DNA of 19,108 bases. Origin: Bacteroidales bacterium (lineage in GTDB: Bacteria; Bacteroidota; Bacteroidia; Bacteroidales; Dysgonomonadaceae). The notes under the pieces are model-generated. The model did no database searches, had not been told where the DNA came from, and was given only the letters and a program-made list of their open reading frames with translations. Below, in pieces: positions 1-7,551 of this stretch. The first letter of the stretch is position 1, and every line of letters begins with the position of its first letter. A program made the translations under genes and the position numbers. The stretch lies in NCBI GenBank assembly GCA_012841425.1, contig DUUR01000224.1, positions 1 through 19,108 of the forward strand. The letters are read 5' to 3'.

Positions 1-62
1 CCTACTGGTATCTCTTTATACTGGTCTGTATTTATACAATGTACTATTACTGTTTCGGTCAT
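1..62 (-). CDS. 5' end of an unidentified gene, possibly a Bacteroidota nucleoside (uridine) kinase
   Basis: Reading leftward from the ATG at 62-60, about 20 codons remain open to the window edge. They encode MTETVIVHCI followed by NTDQYKEIPV. This hydrophilic, beta-rich start with a short strand, a polar turn and a second strand resembles the TGS-like N-terminus of Bacteroidota nucleoside kinases, but that is a resemblance from memory over 20 residues only. No Shine-Dalgarno sequence is visible, which is normal in this phylum. The other frames here are also open by chance in AT-rich DNA, so the existence of the gene is likely but not certain and its identity is a guess. It would be divergent from the gene at 223. 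Confidence 0.35.
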   Translation of the reverse strand, partial: MTETVIVHCINTDQYKEIPV

Positions 63-222
63 ATTATCTATTTTTTTAGGAATTACTAAATTACATATTT
101 TTTTGGAGATGTAACTCGTTTTTAAATGTGTGACTGTAAAAAACATTAAAAAAGGAATTAAAGCAAACTTTTAAACAGGTTTATTGTTTATCACACTCAA
201 ACAATAAAAGAATGCAACTGTT

Positions 223-561
223 TTGCTAAAAAAGAATTACATAACAATTAGTTTACTTATCACATTTTTGATAAGTATAACTGTAACTGAGCTTCATGCT
301 TGGGATGTTATCTTAAAAGGCAATCAGTCCACTTTTATTACTAACAAAACCTGCAATAGGCTTCAGGGAGAAAACAACGATTCTGAAGCTAATTCAAATA
401 GTCAAAAGCAATTAATTACAAAGTTCTGCACTTTTGCCGAACCTCAGTTTTTGACTCCTTACCGCACAATTCTAACACCATCCACTTTACACTTTACATG
501 TTACACACCTCAACGGGAGGAAGTCTGTTTAAGTGATGTAGGTCGCCCTCCAAAGGTATAA
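223..561 (+). CDS. small secreted cysteine-containing protein of unknown function
   Basis: This is a 112-residue open frame whose only plausible start is the TTG at 223, because an in-frame TAA lies at 205-207 and no ATG falls between. The first 26 residues form a convincing signal peptide: MLKK, a hydrophobic core of about 18 residues, then a signal peptidase-like ELHA/W junction. The mature part is polar and contains four cysteines (in TCNR, KFCTF, FTCYT and EVCLS), compatible with disulfides or metal binding in the periplasm. It ends in GRPPKV. I do not recognise the family. Sixty-one bases separate it from the SoxB-like gene downstream, so the two may be co-transcribed. The non-ATG start and short length leave some doubt that it is expressed. 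Confidence 0.5.
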   Translation: MLKKNYITISLLITFLISITVTELHAWDVILKGNQSTFITNKTCNRLQGENNDSEANSNSQKQLITKFCTFAEPQFLTPYRTILTPSTLHFTCYTPQREEVCLSDVGRPPKV

Positions 562-622
562 AGATCTATATCAAACCTATTTTACAGACTATCCATTTTT
601 TAACCCAAAACAATAATAAACA

Positions 623-2257
623 ATGTATAAATATAATTTCATTGCACTTGTTGTGTCAATACTATTTGTCACAACTGGCAATAATACTGCTTACAGTATG
701 AATAAATCTATAAACGAACGTACAACTATAACCATTTTACAGACTGCCGATATCCACGCACAACTGGATACACACCAAGAACTTTTTGTTGAAGACGGAA
801 AAGTTAATTTCCGCGAAAGTGGCGGATTGGCGGTTATTAAAACCCTCTTTGATACAGAGCGAGCAGCAAATCCCGGAAGAACAATTATTGTGGATGGAGG
901 CGATCTAATTCAGGGCAGTGGTTATGCAGCTATGTCTAAAGGCAATGTCTTCCCGGATATAGTTAAGCAAATGCAATATGATTTGCTGTTGCCCGGTAAT
1001 TGGGAGGTTGTTTACGGAAAAGATATCATGATGGAGGTGATGAACAGCTATAATACAAATGTTATAGCACAGAATATGCGACATGAAGGAAGTGAAGAGC
1101 AACTTTTCCCTCCATACTGGATTAAGGAGATCGACGGCATACGAATAGGATTTATTGGAATCAACGATCCAGATGTTCCTATACGTCAGGCTCCAAGTTA
1201 TAGTAAAGGAATTCTGTTCAACGGTTTAGATAAAAGCTTTGAAGAAACCATTAAGAAAGTAAAGTTTGAAGAGGAGGCAGATTTCATTATCCTGCTCGCA
1301 CATATAGGTCTCGCAAAACAGGTTGATCTTGCTAACAACCCAATTAGTAAGTATGCCGATTATATTTTTGGTAACGACACACATGAGCGGGTGCGAAATC
1401 CAATTGAAGGGAAGTACGCCAAAGTAGTGGAACCGGGAGCTTTTGGATCGTTCGTGGGCAAGCTAACTCTGCACTTCGAGAAGGGTAAATTAGTGGATGA
1501 ACATTATGAACTGATTGAAGCTGACCCTAACCGTTTTCCTGCCAACGAAGAACTTCAGTCGATAATTGAAAAGAAAAAAAATCAATATAAAGAAGAACTT
1601 GAAAAAGTAATTGGCTATACCGATGAGCCACTTTATCGCTACTTAGTTGTGGAGAATGCAATGGATAATATGATTACCGATGCTATGAGATGGAAAACAG
1701 GGGTGGATATTTCTTTTTCCAACGGGTTCAGATTTGGTAACCCTATTGTACCAAGTAATGGTGAGCCGGCACCAATAACTCGCAACGACTTGTGGAATAT
1801 GCTACCCATAGACGACTATGTAAAGACCGGTAAAGTAAGTGGCAGTCGACTTATGGAGTGGTTGGAGAAAGAAATTCACAATGTTTTTGCTTATAACCCC
1901 ACAGAGCGATTCGGAGGATGGTTTGTAAGATTCTCAGGTATGGAGGTGAAGTTCAACAGTGCTGCCGAAAGAGGAGAACGAGTGGAATCAGTAATAATAA
2001 ACGGTGAGCCTCTTGAGTATGATAAGATTTACACCATATCAGCCTGCACAAGAGAAGGAGACCCCGAAGATATGCTATGTCGCATGAAAAATGTTGATGA
2101 TGTAGAGACAAAAGATTTTACAATGCACGACGCTGTAATGGAGTACCTGAGTAAGTTTTCTCCTGTTAAACCCAAACTCGACGGAAGAGCAGTAGCCACA
2201 GATCTTGGACCATTCACTTTCTCTACTCTTCCTGGAACCGACTATCAATTTAAATGA
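623..2257 (+). CDS. periplasmic SoxB/5'-nucleotidase-like dimetal metallophosphoesterase
   Basis: A 544-residue exported protein with the two-domain build of the UshA/SoxB family: a calcineurin-like metallophosphatase domain (about residues 35-300) and a 5'-nucleotidase C-terminal substrate domain (about 325-530). A hydrophobic segment at residues 5-24 acts as signal peptide. Metal motifs are visible: D43-I-H45, G-G-D94 with Q97, N126, H227 and T-H254. Two positions differ from ordinary 5'-nucleotidases. The GNHE motif reads GNWE (W127), and the GGH(S/T) motif reads GNDTH with Asp252 at the usual metal-binding His. The sequence PGNWEVVYG resembles the GHWEFTYG region of SoxB thiosulfohydrolases, and GGWFVRFSGM in the C-terminal domain also looks SoxB-like. 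SoxB hydrolyses sulfate from SoxYZ-bound thiosulfate; 5'-nucleotidases release phosphate. Which applies here is unproven, but a DsrE-like gene follows at once, favouring sulfur. No SoxYZ is in the window. Confidence 0.85.
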   Translation: MYKYNFIALVVSILFVTTGNNTAYSMNKSINERTTITILQTADIHAQLDTHQELFVEDGKVNFRESGGLAVIKTLFDTERAANPGRTIIVDGGDLIQGSGYAAMSKGNVFPDIVKQMQYDLLLPGNWEVVYGKDIMMEVMNSYNTNVIAQNMRHEGSEEQLFPPYWIKEIDGIRIGFIGINDPDVPIRQAPSYSKGILFNGLDKSFEETIKKVKFEEEADFIILLAHIGLAKQVDLANNPISKYADYIFGNDTHERVRNPIEGKYAKVVEPGAFGSFVGKLTLHFEKGKLVDEHYELIEADPNRFPANEELQSIIEKKKNQYKEELEKVIGYTDEPLYRYLVVENAMDNMITDAMRWKTGVDISFSNGFRFGNPIVPSNGEPAPITRNDLWNMLPIDDYVKTGKVSGSRLMEWLEKEIHNVFAYNPTERFGGWFVRFSGMEVKFNSAAERGERVESVIINGEPLEYDKIYTISACTREGDPEDMLCRMKNVDDVETKDFTMHDAVMEYLSKFSPVKPKLDGRAVATDLGPFTFSTLPGTDYQFK

Positions 2258-2336
2258 TATTTAGCGTTGAAAATTTAATAATTATAATTAACTCAGTAAA
2301 TAAACAATAATAATAACAAATAAAATTAATAACAAT

Positions 2337-2786
2337 ATGAAGATCAATAAAATAGTAATAATTGCGGCTATTTCAAGTCTGCTTCTTGCAGCTTGTACAC
2401 AAACAGGAAATCAGGACAGTAGTACAGTTAACGCAACTACCGAAGTGAAGAAAACCGATTACCTGACTCTAACGAGTAATGTTCAGCAAATACGAGCCAT
2501 TTCTAATGCAGTAACACTTATGAAACAGGATGAGCAGTATAATTTCAACAGCATGGAGGTTGTAGTTTGTGGTAAAACTGTTACTGAACTAACAGATCCA
2601 GAAGTTATGGAGCCAATTCTTAAAGCAATAGCAGATGCCAATTTGAAGGTGAAAGCTTGTGGATTCTCAGTGAACGGACAGAATGTAGATCAATCTAAAC
2701 TCCCTTCTGAGGTTGAAGTGGTTGAAAATGGTATTGCATATGCGCTTGAGAAGCAGCTCTCAGGCTATGAAGTACTTGGGCTATAA
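2337..2786 (+). CDS. DsrE/DsrF-like lipoprotein
   Basis: A 149-residue protein with a lipoprotein signal: positively charged MKINK, a hydrophobic core and the lipobox LLAAC with the lipidated Cys at residue 20. It should be anchored to a membrane on the periplasmic side. Residues 45-149 match the DsrE-like fold: a helix (IRAISNAVTLMKQ), a strand ending in VVVCGK (Cys78), a second helix (MEPILKAIADANL), then KVKACGFS with Cys108 and the typical VDQSKLPSEVEVVENG tail. Members of this family carry sulfur as a persulfide on a conserved cysteine (DsrE, TusD) or lack that activity. Cys108 is the natural candidate, which I infer from motif position. It lies 79 bases after the SoxB-like gene and is followed by a terminator, so the two are probably one transcription unit. 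A secreted DsrE-like lipoprotein differs from the well-studied cytoplasmic ones. Confidence 0.8.
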   Translation: MKINKIVIIAAISSLLLAACTQTGNQDSSTVNATTEVKKTDYLTLTSNVQQIRAISNAVTLMKQDEQYNFNSMEVVVCGKTVTELTDPEVMEPILKAIADANLKVKACGFSVNGQNVDQSKLPSEVEVVENGIAYALEKQLSGYEVLGL

Positions 2787-2811
2787 GTTTTAGCTATTAT
2801 TTAAATATGTT

Positions 2812-2857
2812 AGAAGATGCATCATCCAATTAATTGGACGTTGCATCTTCTTTTTTT
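2812..2857 (+). terminator. rho-independent terminator after the DsrE-like gene
   Basis: The arms AGAAGATGCA (2812-2821) and TGCATCTTCT (2842-2851) pair perfectly over 10 bp, and a nested palindrome TCCAATTAATTGGA (2825-2838) extends the hairpin inside. A run of eight T's (2850-2857) overlaps and follows the stem. It closes the 223-2786 cluster. Confidence 0.85.
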
Positions 2858-2890
2858 GAAATCTATTACCCGCATTTTCGGTTATTTTGT

Positions 2891-2898
2891 TAAGTTTG
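2891..2898 (+). promoter_or_regulatory. candidate Bacteroidota -7 box for the SUI1 gene
   Basis: TAAGTTTG fits the TAnnTTTG consensus of Bacteroidota primary-sigma promoters and lies 31 bases before the SUI1 start codon, downstream of a terminator. I do not find a good TTTG -33 element 19-21 bases upstream, so the call rests on one box and on position. Confidence 0.3.
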
Positions 2899-2928
2899 TA
2901 GTTATTATAAATATTCAACAGAGCCAAT

Positions 2929-3267
2929 ATGAACGACTGGAAGAAACGACTAGATATTGTATATTCTACAAATCCGGATTATCATTACGATAAAGAAAAT
3001 GATAATAATGCTGAAACCTTGCCTGTGGGTAAGCAGCTTTTACGTATCAGCCTTGACAAAAGAAATAGAAAAGGTAAAGCGGTAACGCTAATAACAGGTT
3101 TTGTTGGTAGTGATGATGATATTAGCGAATTGGGCAAACTACTCAAAACTAAATGTGGTGTAGGTGGTTCTACAAAAGATGGTGAGATAATAATTCAGGG
3201 CGATCATAGAAATAAAGTTCTGGATATTTTACAAAAGGAGGGGTATGTTAAATCGCGTATCATCTGA
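2929..3267 (+). CDS. SUI1/eIF1-like translation factor (YciH family)
   Basis: A 112-residue protein with a SUI1 domain at about residues 35-108. Conserved features are R44-type basic residues in KRNRKGKAVTLITGF, the LGKLLKTKCGVGGS segment (residues 68-81), KDGEIIIQGD and the C-terminal LQKEGY. Length matches E. coli YciH (about 108 residues). Eukaryotic and archaeal members (eIF1, aIF1) inspect start-codon pairing on the small ribosomal subunit; the bacterial role is much less clear and is thought to concern initiation fidelity or stress translation. The N-terminal 30 residues are polar and variable, as in other bacterial members. Its last 23 bases overlap the start of the helicase-nuclease gene, so both are likely on one mRNA. 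Confidence 0.9.
   Translation: MNDWKKRLDIVYSTNPDYHYDKENDNNAETLPVGKQLLRISLDKRNRKGKAVTLITGFVGSDDDISELGKLLKTKCGVGGSTKDGEIIIQGDHRNKVLDILQKEGYVKSRII
3236..3241 (+). promoter_or_regulatory. Shine-Dalgarno site for the helicase-nuclease gene, inside the SUI1 coding sequence
   Basis: The purine run AAAAGGAGGGG at 3233-3243 includes AGGAGG and ends one base before the ATG at 3245. This spacing is short but usable. Strong Shine-Dalgarno sequences are unusual for this phylum. It lies inside the overlapping SUI1 frame, where it encodes QKEGY, a conserved SUI1 ending, so protein constraint may explain it. Confidence 0.4.
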
Positions 3268-6200
3268 TAATGCATCGTTACATATAATAAAAGCATCTGC
3301 AGGATCGGGCAAAACTCATCGTCTTACGGGAGAATACCTAAATTTGCTCTTTTCTAAACCAAATAACCATAAACACATATTGGCTGTTACCTTCACTAAT
3401 AAGGCAACAGATGAAATGAAGTCAAGAATTGTTGATGAGCTTTTTAGACTTACATCGGGTTCTAAATCTGATTTTCTAAGTGGATTAATTGAGAAGTTCG
3501 GGTTAGATGAAAAAGACATTAGAACAATTTCTAAAACCATACTAGAAACAATACTACATGATTATTCTTCATTTTCAATAAGTACAATCGACAGATTCTT
3601 TCAACAAACAATGCGTGCTTTTACACGCGAGATGGGACTTGCAGGTGGTTATAATGTTGAAGTTGATCATAGTGCACTTTTAATGGAGACTGTTGATCTT
3701 ATGCTTTCTGAACTCGACGACCCTAATAATAAAGCCCTCACAGAATGGATTTTGAGGTTTATGCAAAATAGTATTGAAGAGGGTAAAAGCTGGAGAGTTG
3801 AGAGAGAAGTTCTGCAGCTTGGTGGTGAACTTTTTAATGAAACTTATAAATCACTAACTGATGAGGAGCAGGCTACTATTCAAGACAAAGCTCATTTAGA
3901 GAACTACAAGCAGATGCTTATGAGGATAGTAAAGAGCTATGAGTCGGAACTTAAAGAAGTGGGAGAAAGAGCTGTTGCAATTATGGGCAACAGTAATTTA
4001 CTAGCAGAGGACTTTAAAGGGGGCAGTAGATCACAGTTCTTTAAATTTAATGTTATTGCAAAAGGCAGTGTACCTGAAATAACAAAAACATTTCTTAGCT
4101 TCCCCGACAATATAGAGTCGTGGTATACCAAAAAAACAGCTCCTGATATTATTGCAAAGATTGAAAATGCATATAATGCTGGGCTGAACGACTGTGTAAA
4201 GCAGGTTATTGATCTTTATGATAATAATATAAACTACAATAGCTCAAAAGTTATACTTCAAAATTATTATGCACTTGGAATTCTAAATGATATAAAGAAG
4301 AGGTTGCAAAAACTACAACAAGAGAATAATGTTTTGTTTATTTCTGATACTACAGAGCTCTTAAATGATATAATTGCTGGTTCAGACTCTCCATTCATAT
4401 ATGAAAAAACCGGTACAAGAATTACAAATTATATGATTGATGAGTTTCAAGACACCTCACGGATGCAGTGGGACAACTTTAAACCATTAATTGAGGAGAG
4501 TTTGGCATCGGGCAATTTTAACCTTATTGTGGGTGACGTTAAGCAGAGTATTTATAGGTTTAGGAATTCCGATTGGCGCTTATTGGAAGAGCAGGTGGAT
4601 ATTGATTTTCCAAAAGAGTATTTAGAGAAACACCTTTTAGATACTAACTGGCGAAGTGATGCAAAAATTGTGGAGTTTAATAATACATTCTTCAAGTCGG
4701 CTGCGGCAATACTTCAAAACGACTATAATGCAGTTGCCTGTGATGATGAAAATAGTCAAATAGCAGATGCTTACGGTGATTTACATCAACATCTACCTGA
4801 AATAAGAAATGGTAGCACTGGGCATGTAAAAGTCACTTTCTTAGATAAAAACAACGAATGGAAGGATGAAGCATTAAGAAGGCTCCCATTAGAAATTGAA
4901 TCACTTCAAGACCAAGGTTTCGCACTTAAAGAAATTGCTGTAGTGGTAAGATCAAACAAAGAAGCTGTGGAAGTTGCAGAGGCATTGCTTGAATACAGTG
5001 ATAAAAATCCTCAGTCTCACTACAGATACGACATAATATCTAATGAAGCACTTGTAATTGGAAGTGCCCAGAGCGTAACAACTATCATCTCAATTATGAG
5101 ATACCTGCGCAGTCCAGACGATGAGAGGTTGCGTATGATGGCGATCTATGAATTTTATCGTTTTAAAAGAAAAGGCACTCCCAACGAAGCCTTGCTAGCA
5201 TATCGTGAGGAGTGGAACAGAGATTTCCCTGACGACATAAAACATCTATTAAATGAATTGGGATCATTGCCTTTTTATGATATGATAGAAAGATTTATTA
5301 CAGTGTCAGTTGATAGTCTCGAAGAAAAAGAAAATGCATATATACAGGCTTTTCTAGACATCGCCCTTAAATTTAGCGTAGATAAATCTGCCGACATCAA
5401 TGCTTTTATCGATTGGTGGGACGATAAAGGTAAGGATAAAACTCTTTTTTCACCAGAAGATCAAGATGCAATAAGACTAATCACCATTCACAAATCAAAA
5501 GGTTTAGGATTTGGTGCTGTAATTATGCCTTTTGTTAACTGGAGGTTTGAAATTGGAACTAACAATAATATTATCTGGTGTAAGCCCACTGTTGCACCAT
5601 TTAATGAACTTAATGTTATCCCTCTGAAATATACGAAGAAGTTAGCTGACACAATTTTTAAAGATGATTACTTAAACGAGAAGAAGCTAACATTAATAGA
5701 TAATCTGAATTTGCTATATGTTGCTTTTACTCGTGCGAAACATCGCCTAATTATATTTGCTCCTGAACCCGGAAAGGGTGATAGTATAGGTGATGCATCT
5801 ATTCTTTTAGAAAGAGGTATCTCCAACTCTCCTACTCTATCAGGAGAAAACTTAAAAGAAATTGATGGTTTATCGGTTTTAGAGTTAGGGAGCCCCTTTG
5901 AACATAACAAAAAAACTGAAATACAAGTATCTGGCACCTATAAATCAACTAAATGGCACTCACAGCCATTTGACAATCGACTCCAATTAAAACTCAATTC
6001 AATTGGCTTTTTTAGTGATGATGGTAGTCGCGATTATGGAAAGTTGATGCACGATATTGTAAGTAATATCGAGAAGCTAGAAGATATCCCAGTAGCTGTG
6101 AGCAGAAAAATATCGGAAGGTGAAATCAAAGAAGATAATAGAGATATAATTATAAATGAAATTGAAAGCTATCTCACAAAACCTGAAGTGATAGAATGGT

Positions 6201-6448
6201 ATAGCGGGATTTACAATGTCTTAAACGAAGCAGTAGTTTTACATCCTAGTAGTGGAATTAGCAGACCCGACCGTGTAATGATAGGCAAAGACAAAGTTAT
6301 CGTAGTGGATTATAAATTTGGTGAAAGCGTAGAAACAAAATACAAATATCAAGTAAAACGTTATATGAAAAGTATATCCGAGATGGGGTATACACATGTT
6401 GAAGGCTTTATATATTATGTCAAATCTGGTAAAGTTGAGGCTGTTTAA
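3245..6448 (+). CDS. AddA-like UvrD/Rep-family helicase with C-terminal PD-(D/E)XK nuclease domain
   Basis: A 1067-residue superfamily 1A helicase. Motifs in order: Walker A ASAGSGKT (residues 17-24), Ia AVTFTNKATDEMK, II MIDEFQDTS with Asp399-Glu400, III VGDVKQSIYRFR, IV TNWRSD, V TIHKSKGLGF and VI LLYVAFTRAKHR (about 823-834). The C-terminus carries a RecB-type nuclease core: Asp1009 in RPDRV, then D1022-Y-K1024, and a QVKRYM segment (Q-x3-Y type). This is the architecture of AddA, which with AddB processes double-strand breaks for RecA-dependent repair. The start is firm because Walker A begins at residue 17 and no later Met precedes it. An AddB-like gene usually partners it; none lies nearby, since the next gene is convergent. 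It could therefore act alone or with a distant AddB. Confidence 0.9.
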   Translation: MLNRVSSDNASLHIIKASAGSGKTHRLTGEYLNLLFSKPNNHKHILAVTFTNKATDEMKSRIVDELFRLTSGSKSDFLSGLIEKFGLDEKDIRTISKTILETILHDYSSFSISTIDRFFQQTMRAFTREMGLAGGYNVEVDHSALLMETVDLMLSELDDPNNKALTEWILRFMQNSIEEGKSWRVEREVLQLGGELFNETYKSLTDEEQATIQDKAHLENYKQMLMRIVKSYESELKEVGERAVAIMGNSNLLAEDFKGGSRSQFFKFNVIAKGSVPEITKTFLSFPDNIESWYTKKTAPDIIAKIENAYNAGLNDCVKQVIDLYDNNINYNSSKVILQNYYALGILNDIKKRLQKLQQENNVLFISDTTELLNDIIAGSDSPFIYEKTGTRITNYMIDEFQDTSRMQWDNFKPLIEESLASGNFNLIVGDVKQSIYRFRNSDWRLLEEQVDIDFPKEYLEKHLLDTNWRSDAKIVEFNNTFFKSAAAILQNDYNAVACDDENSQIADAYGDLHQHLPEIRNGSTGHVKVTFLDKNNEWKDEALRRLPLEIESLQDQGFALKEIAVVVRSNKEAVEVAEALLEYSDKNPQSHYRYDIISNEALVIGSAQSVTTIISIMRYLRSPDDERLRMMAIYEFYRFKRKGTPNEALLAYREEWNRDFPDDIKHLLNELGSLPFYDMIERFITVSVDSLEEKENAYIQAFLDIALKFSVDKSADINAFIDWWDDKGKDKTLFSPEDQDAIRLITIHKSKGLGFGAVIMPFVNWRFEIGTNNNIIWCKPTVAPFNELNVIPLKYTKKLADTIFKDDYLNEKKLTLIDNLNLLYVAFTRAKHRLIIFAPEPGKGDSIGDASILLERGISNSPTLSGENLKEIDGLSVLELGSPFEHNKKTEIQVSGTYKSTKWHSQPFDNRLQLKLNSIGFFSDDGSRDYGKLMHDIVSNIEKLEDIPVAVSRKISEGEIKEDNRDIIINEIESYLTKPEVIEWYSGIYNVLNEAVVLHPSSGISRPDRVMIGKDKVIVVDYKFGESVETKYKYQVKRYMKSISEMGYTHVEGFIYYVKSGKVEAV

Positions 6449-6456
6449 ACCATATT

Positions 6457-6499
6457 AGCTTACACAAAATTTCACTTGTGTAAGCTTCTCACTTTTTTT
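6457..6499 (+). terminator. hairpin terminator after the helicase-nuclease gene
   Basis: Perfect 11-bp arms AGCTTACACAA (6457-6467) and TTGTGTAAGCT (6476-6486) enclose an 8-base loop. A run of seven T's at 6493-6499 comes six bases after the stem, which is a little far, but the site lies 8 bases after the stop codon between convergent genes. Confidence 0.65.
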
Positions 6500-6522
6500 G
6501 AAAAGTATAAATTAAAATAGAA

Positions 6523-7344
6523 TTACTGATTGTAGGAGGTGAAGTACTCATTAAAAAATAGCACCTGAAACTTTATTGCATTTGCCCAATAATCCCAATT
6601 ATGTACTCCTGGACGTATAATATAATCATGTGGTATATTACGATATAATAGTGCGCGATGAAGTTCCTCGTTCACCTCATAGAAAAAATCATCCTTACCA
6701 CAGTCAATTACTATTTTCATGTCTCCTGGTGTAAGTAAATGAAGCATGCCCATCACAGTATAATTATTCCAGTTTTCGGGGTTTTCGGCTTGTGCTCCAA
6801 TATATTTTTTCATACCCCAATTGTTAGGAAATGGTCTTATATCCACTCCTCCACTCATGCTACCGCAGGCACCATATACATCTTGATTTCTGAATCCTAG
6901 ATATAGCCCCCCATGACCACCCATACTTAATCCAGTAATTGCACGTCCTTCTCTCGAGTCAATTGTATTATAATTATTATCTATCCATTCTACCAACTCT
7001 TCAGATACGAATGTTTCATACTGATAGCTAGGATCAATAGGACTATCCCAGTACCAGCTGTCATACCCACCGTCGGGACATACAATAAACATTTCATGAA
7101 TATCGGCCAGCTCCTTTAAAGAAGTAGTTTTTTTAATCCATCCATCATAACTATCACTATACCCATGAAGAAGGTAAAGTACAGGTAACGATTTGTTGCC
7201 TTTGTAAGATTCAGGCTTTACTATCACACTCTTAATCTCCTTATCCATACTAGTGCTATATACACTCAATGTATCTACTATAGCAGGAAGAGAAGTATTT
7301 ATATAAAACAGTACTAAAAAGAAAGATAAAATAAAACGTTTCAT
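6523..7344 (-). CDS. secreted alpha/beta-hydrolase of the esterase D / putative esterase family
   Basis: A 273-residue protein with an N-terminal signal peptide (residues 1-21, MKRF plus a hydrophobic core). The fold is that of the PF00756 esterases, which include acetylxylan and feruloyl esterases, S-formylglutathione hydrolase and mycolyltransferases. The oxyanion region LLHGYSD lies at 58-64. The nucleophile elbow is GLSMGG with Ser140, the acid is Asp218 or Asp219 in GKDDFF, and the base is His248 in GVHNWDYW. All triad members are present and length is normal. The substrate cannot be read from sequence: secreted members in Bacteroidota often deacylate plant polysaccharides, but no carbohydrate-utilisation genes flank it. 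It is transcribed alone, convergent with the helicase-nuclease gene. Confidence 0.85.
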   Translation of the reverse strand: MKRFILSFFLVLFYINTSLPAIVDTLSVYSTSMDKEIKSVIVKPESYKGNKSLPVLYLLHGYSDSYDGWIKKTTSLKELADIHEMFIVCPDGGYDSWYWDSPIDPSYQYETFVSEELVEWIDNNYNTIDSREGRAITGLSMGGHGGLYLGFRNQDVYGACGSMSGGVDIRPFPNNWGMKKYIGAQAENPENWNNYTVMGMLHLLTPGDMKIVIDCGKDDFFYEVNEELHRALLYRNIPHDYIIRPGVHNWDYWANAIKFQVLFFNEYFTSYNQ

Positions 7345-7372
7345 AAATAATATAGTTATTGTATGCTTACCG

Positions 7373-7407
7373 CAAATATACTCACTTTTATTTCTCTTTA
7401 TACCAAA
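7373..7407 (-). promoter_or_regulatory. candidate promoter of the esterase gene
   Basis: On the minus strand TATATTTG (7380-7373) is an exact TAnnTTTG -7 box, 28 bases before the esterase ATG. A TTTG at 7407-7404 could be the -33 element, but the 23-base spacer is longer than the usual 19-21. Confidence 0.4.
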
Positions 7408-7551
7408 TAACTATTTCAAAGGGAACAAAAAACACTTTTGTTATGTTTTAAAATTAGATAGTACCAATCATTTAGATTTAAATATTAACACATTAAGTGT
7501 TTAAAAAGATTATAAGATTGGACAAATAATATAAACATAAAAAACATTATT

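Noticed and set aside
1..114. Plus-strand open frame at the left edge ending at the TAA at 112-114, encoding a hydrophobic stretch
   Set aside because: All plus-strand frames stay open for at least 75 bases here and the translation looks like AT-rich noise; the minus-strand frame from 62 has a more protein-like composition.
5668..5937. Open frame of 89 codons on the minus strand inside the helicase-nuclease gene
   Set aside because: It overlaps conserved helicase motif VI coding sequence and has no recognisable features or start context.
7487..7503. Short inverted repeat AACAC...GTGTT upstream of the GNAT gene
   Set aside because: Five-base arms are expected by chance in AT-rich DNA, and no promoter box supports an operator there.
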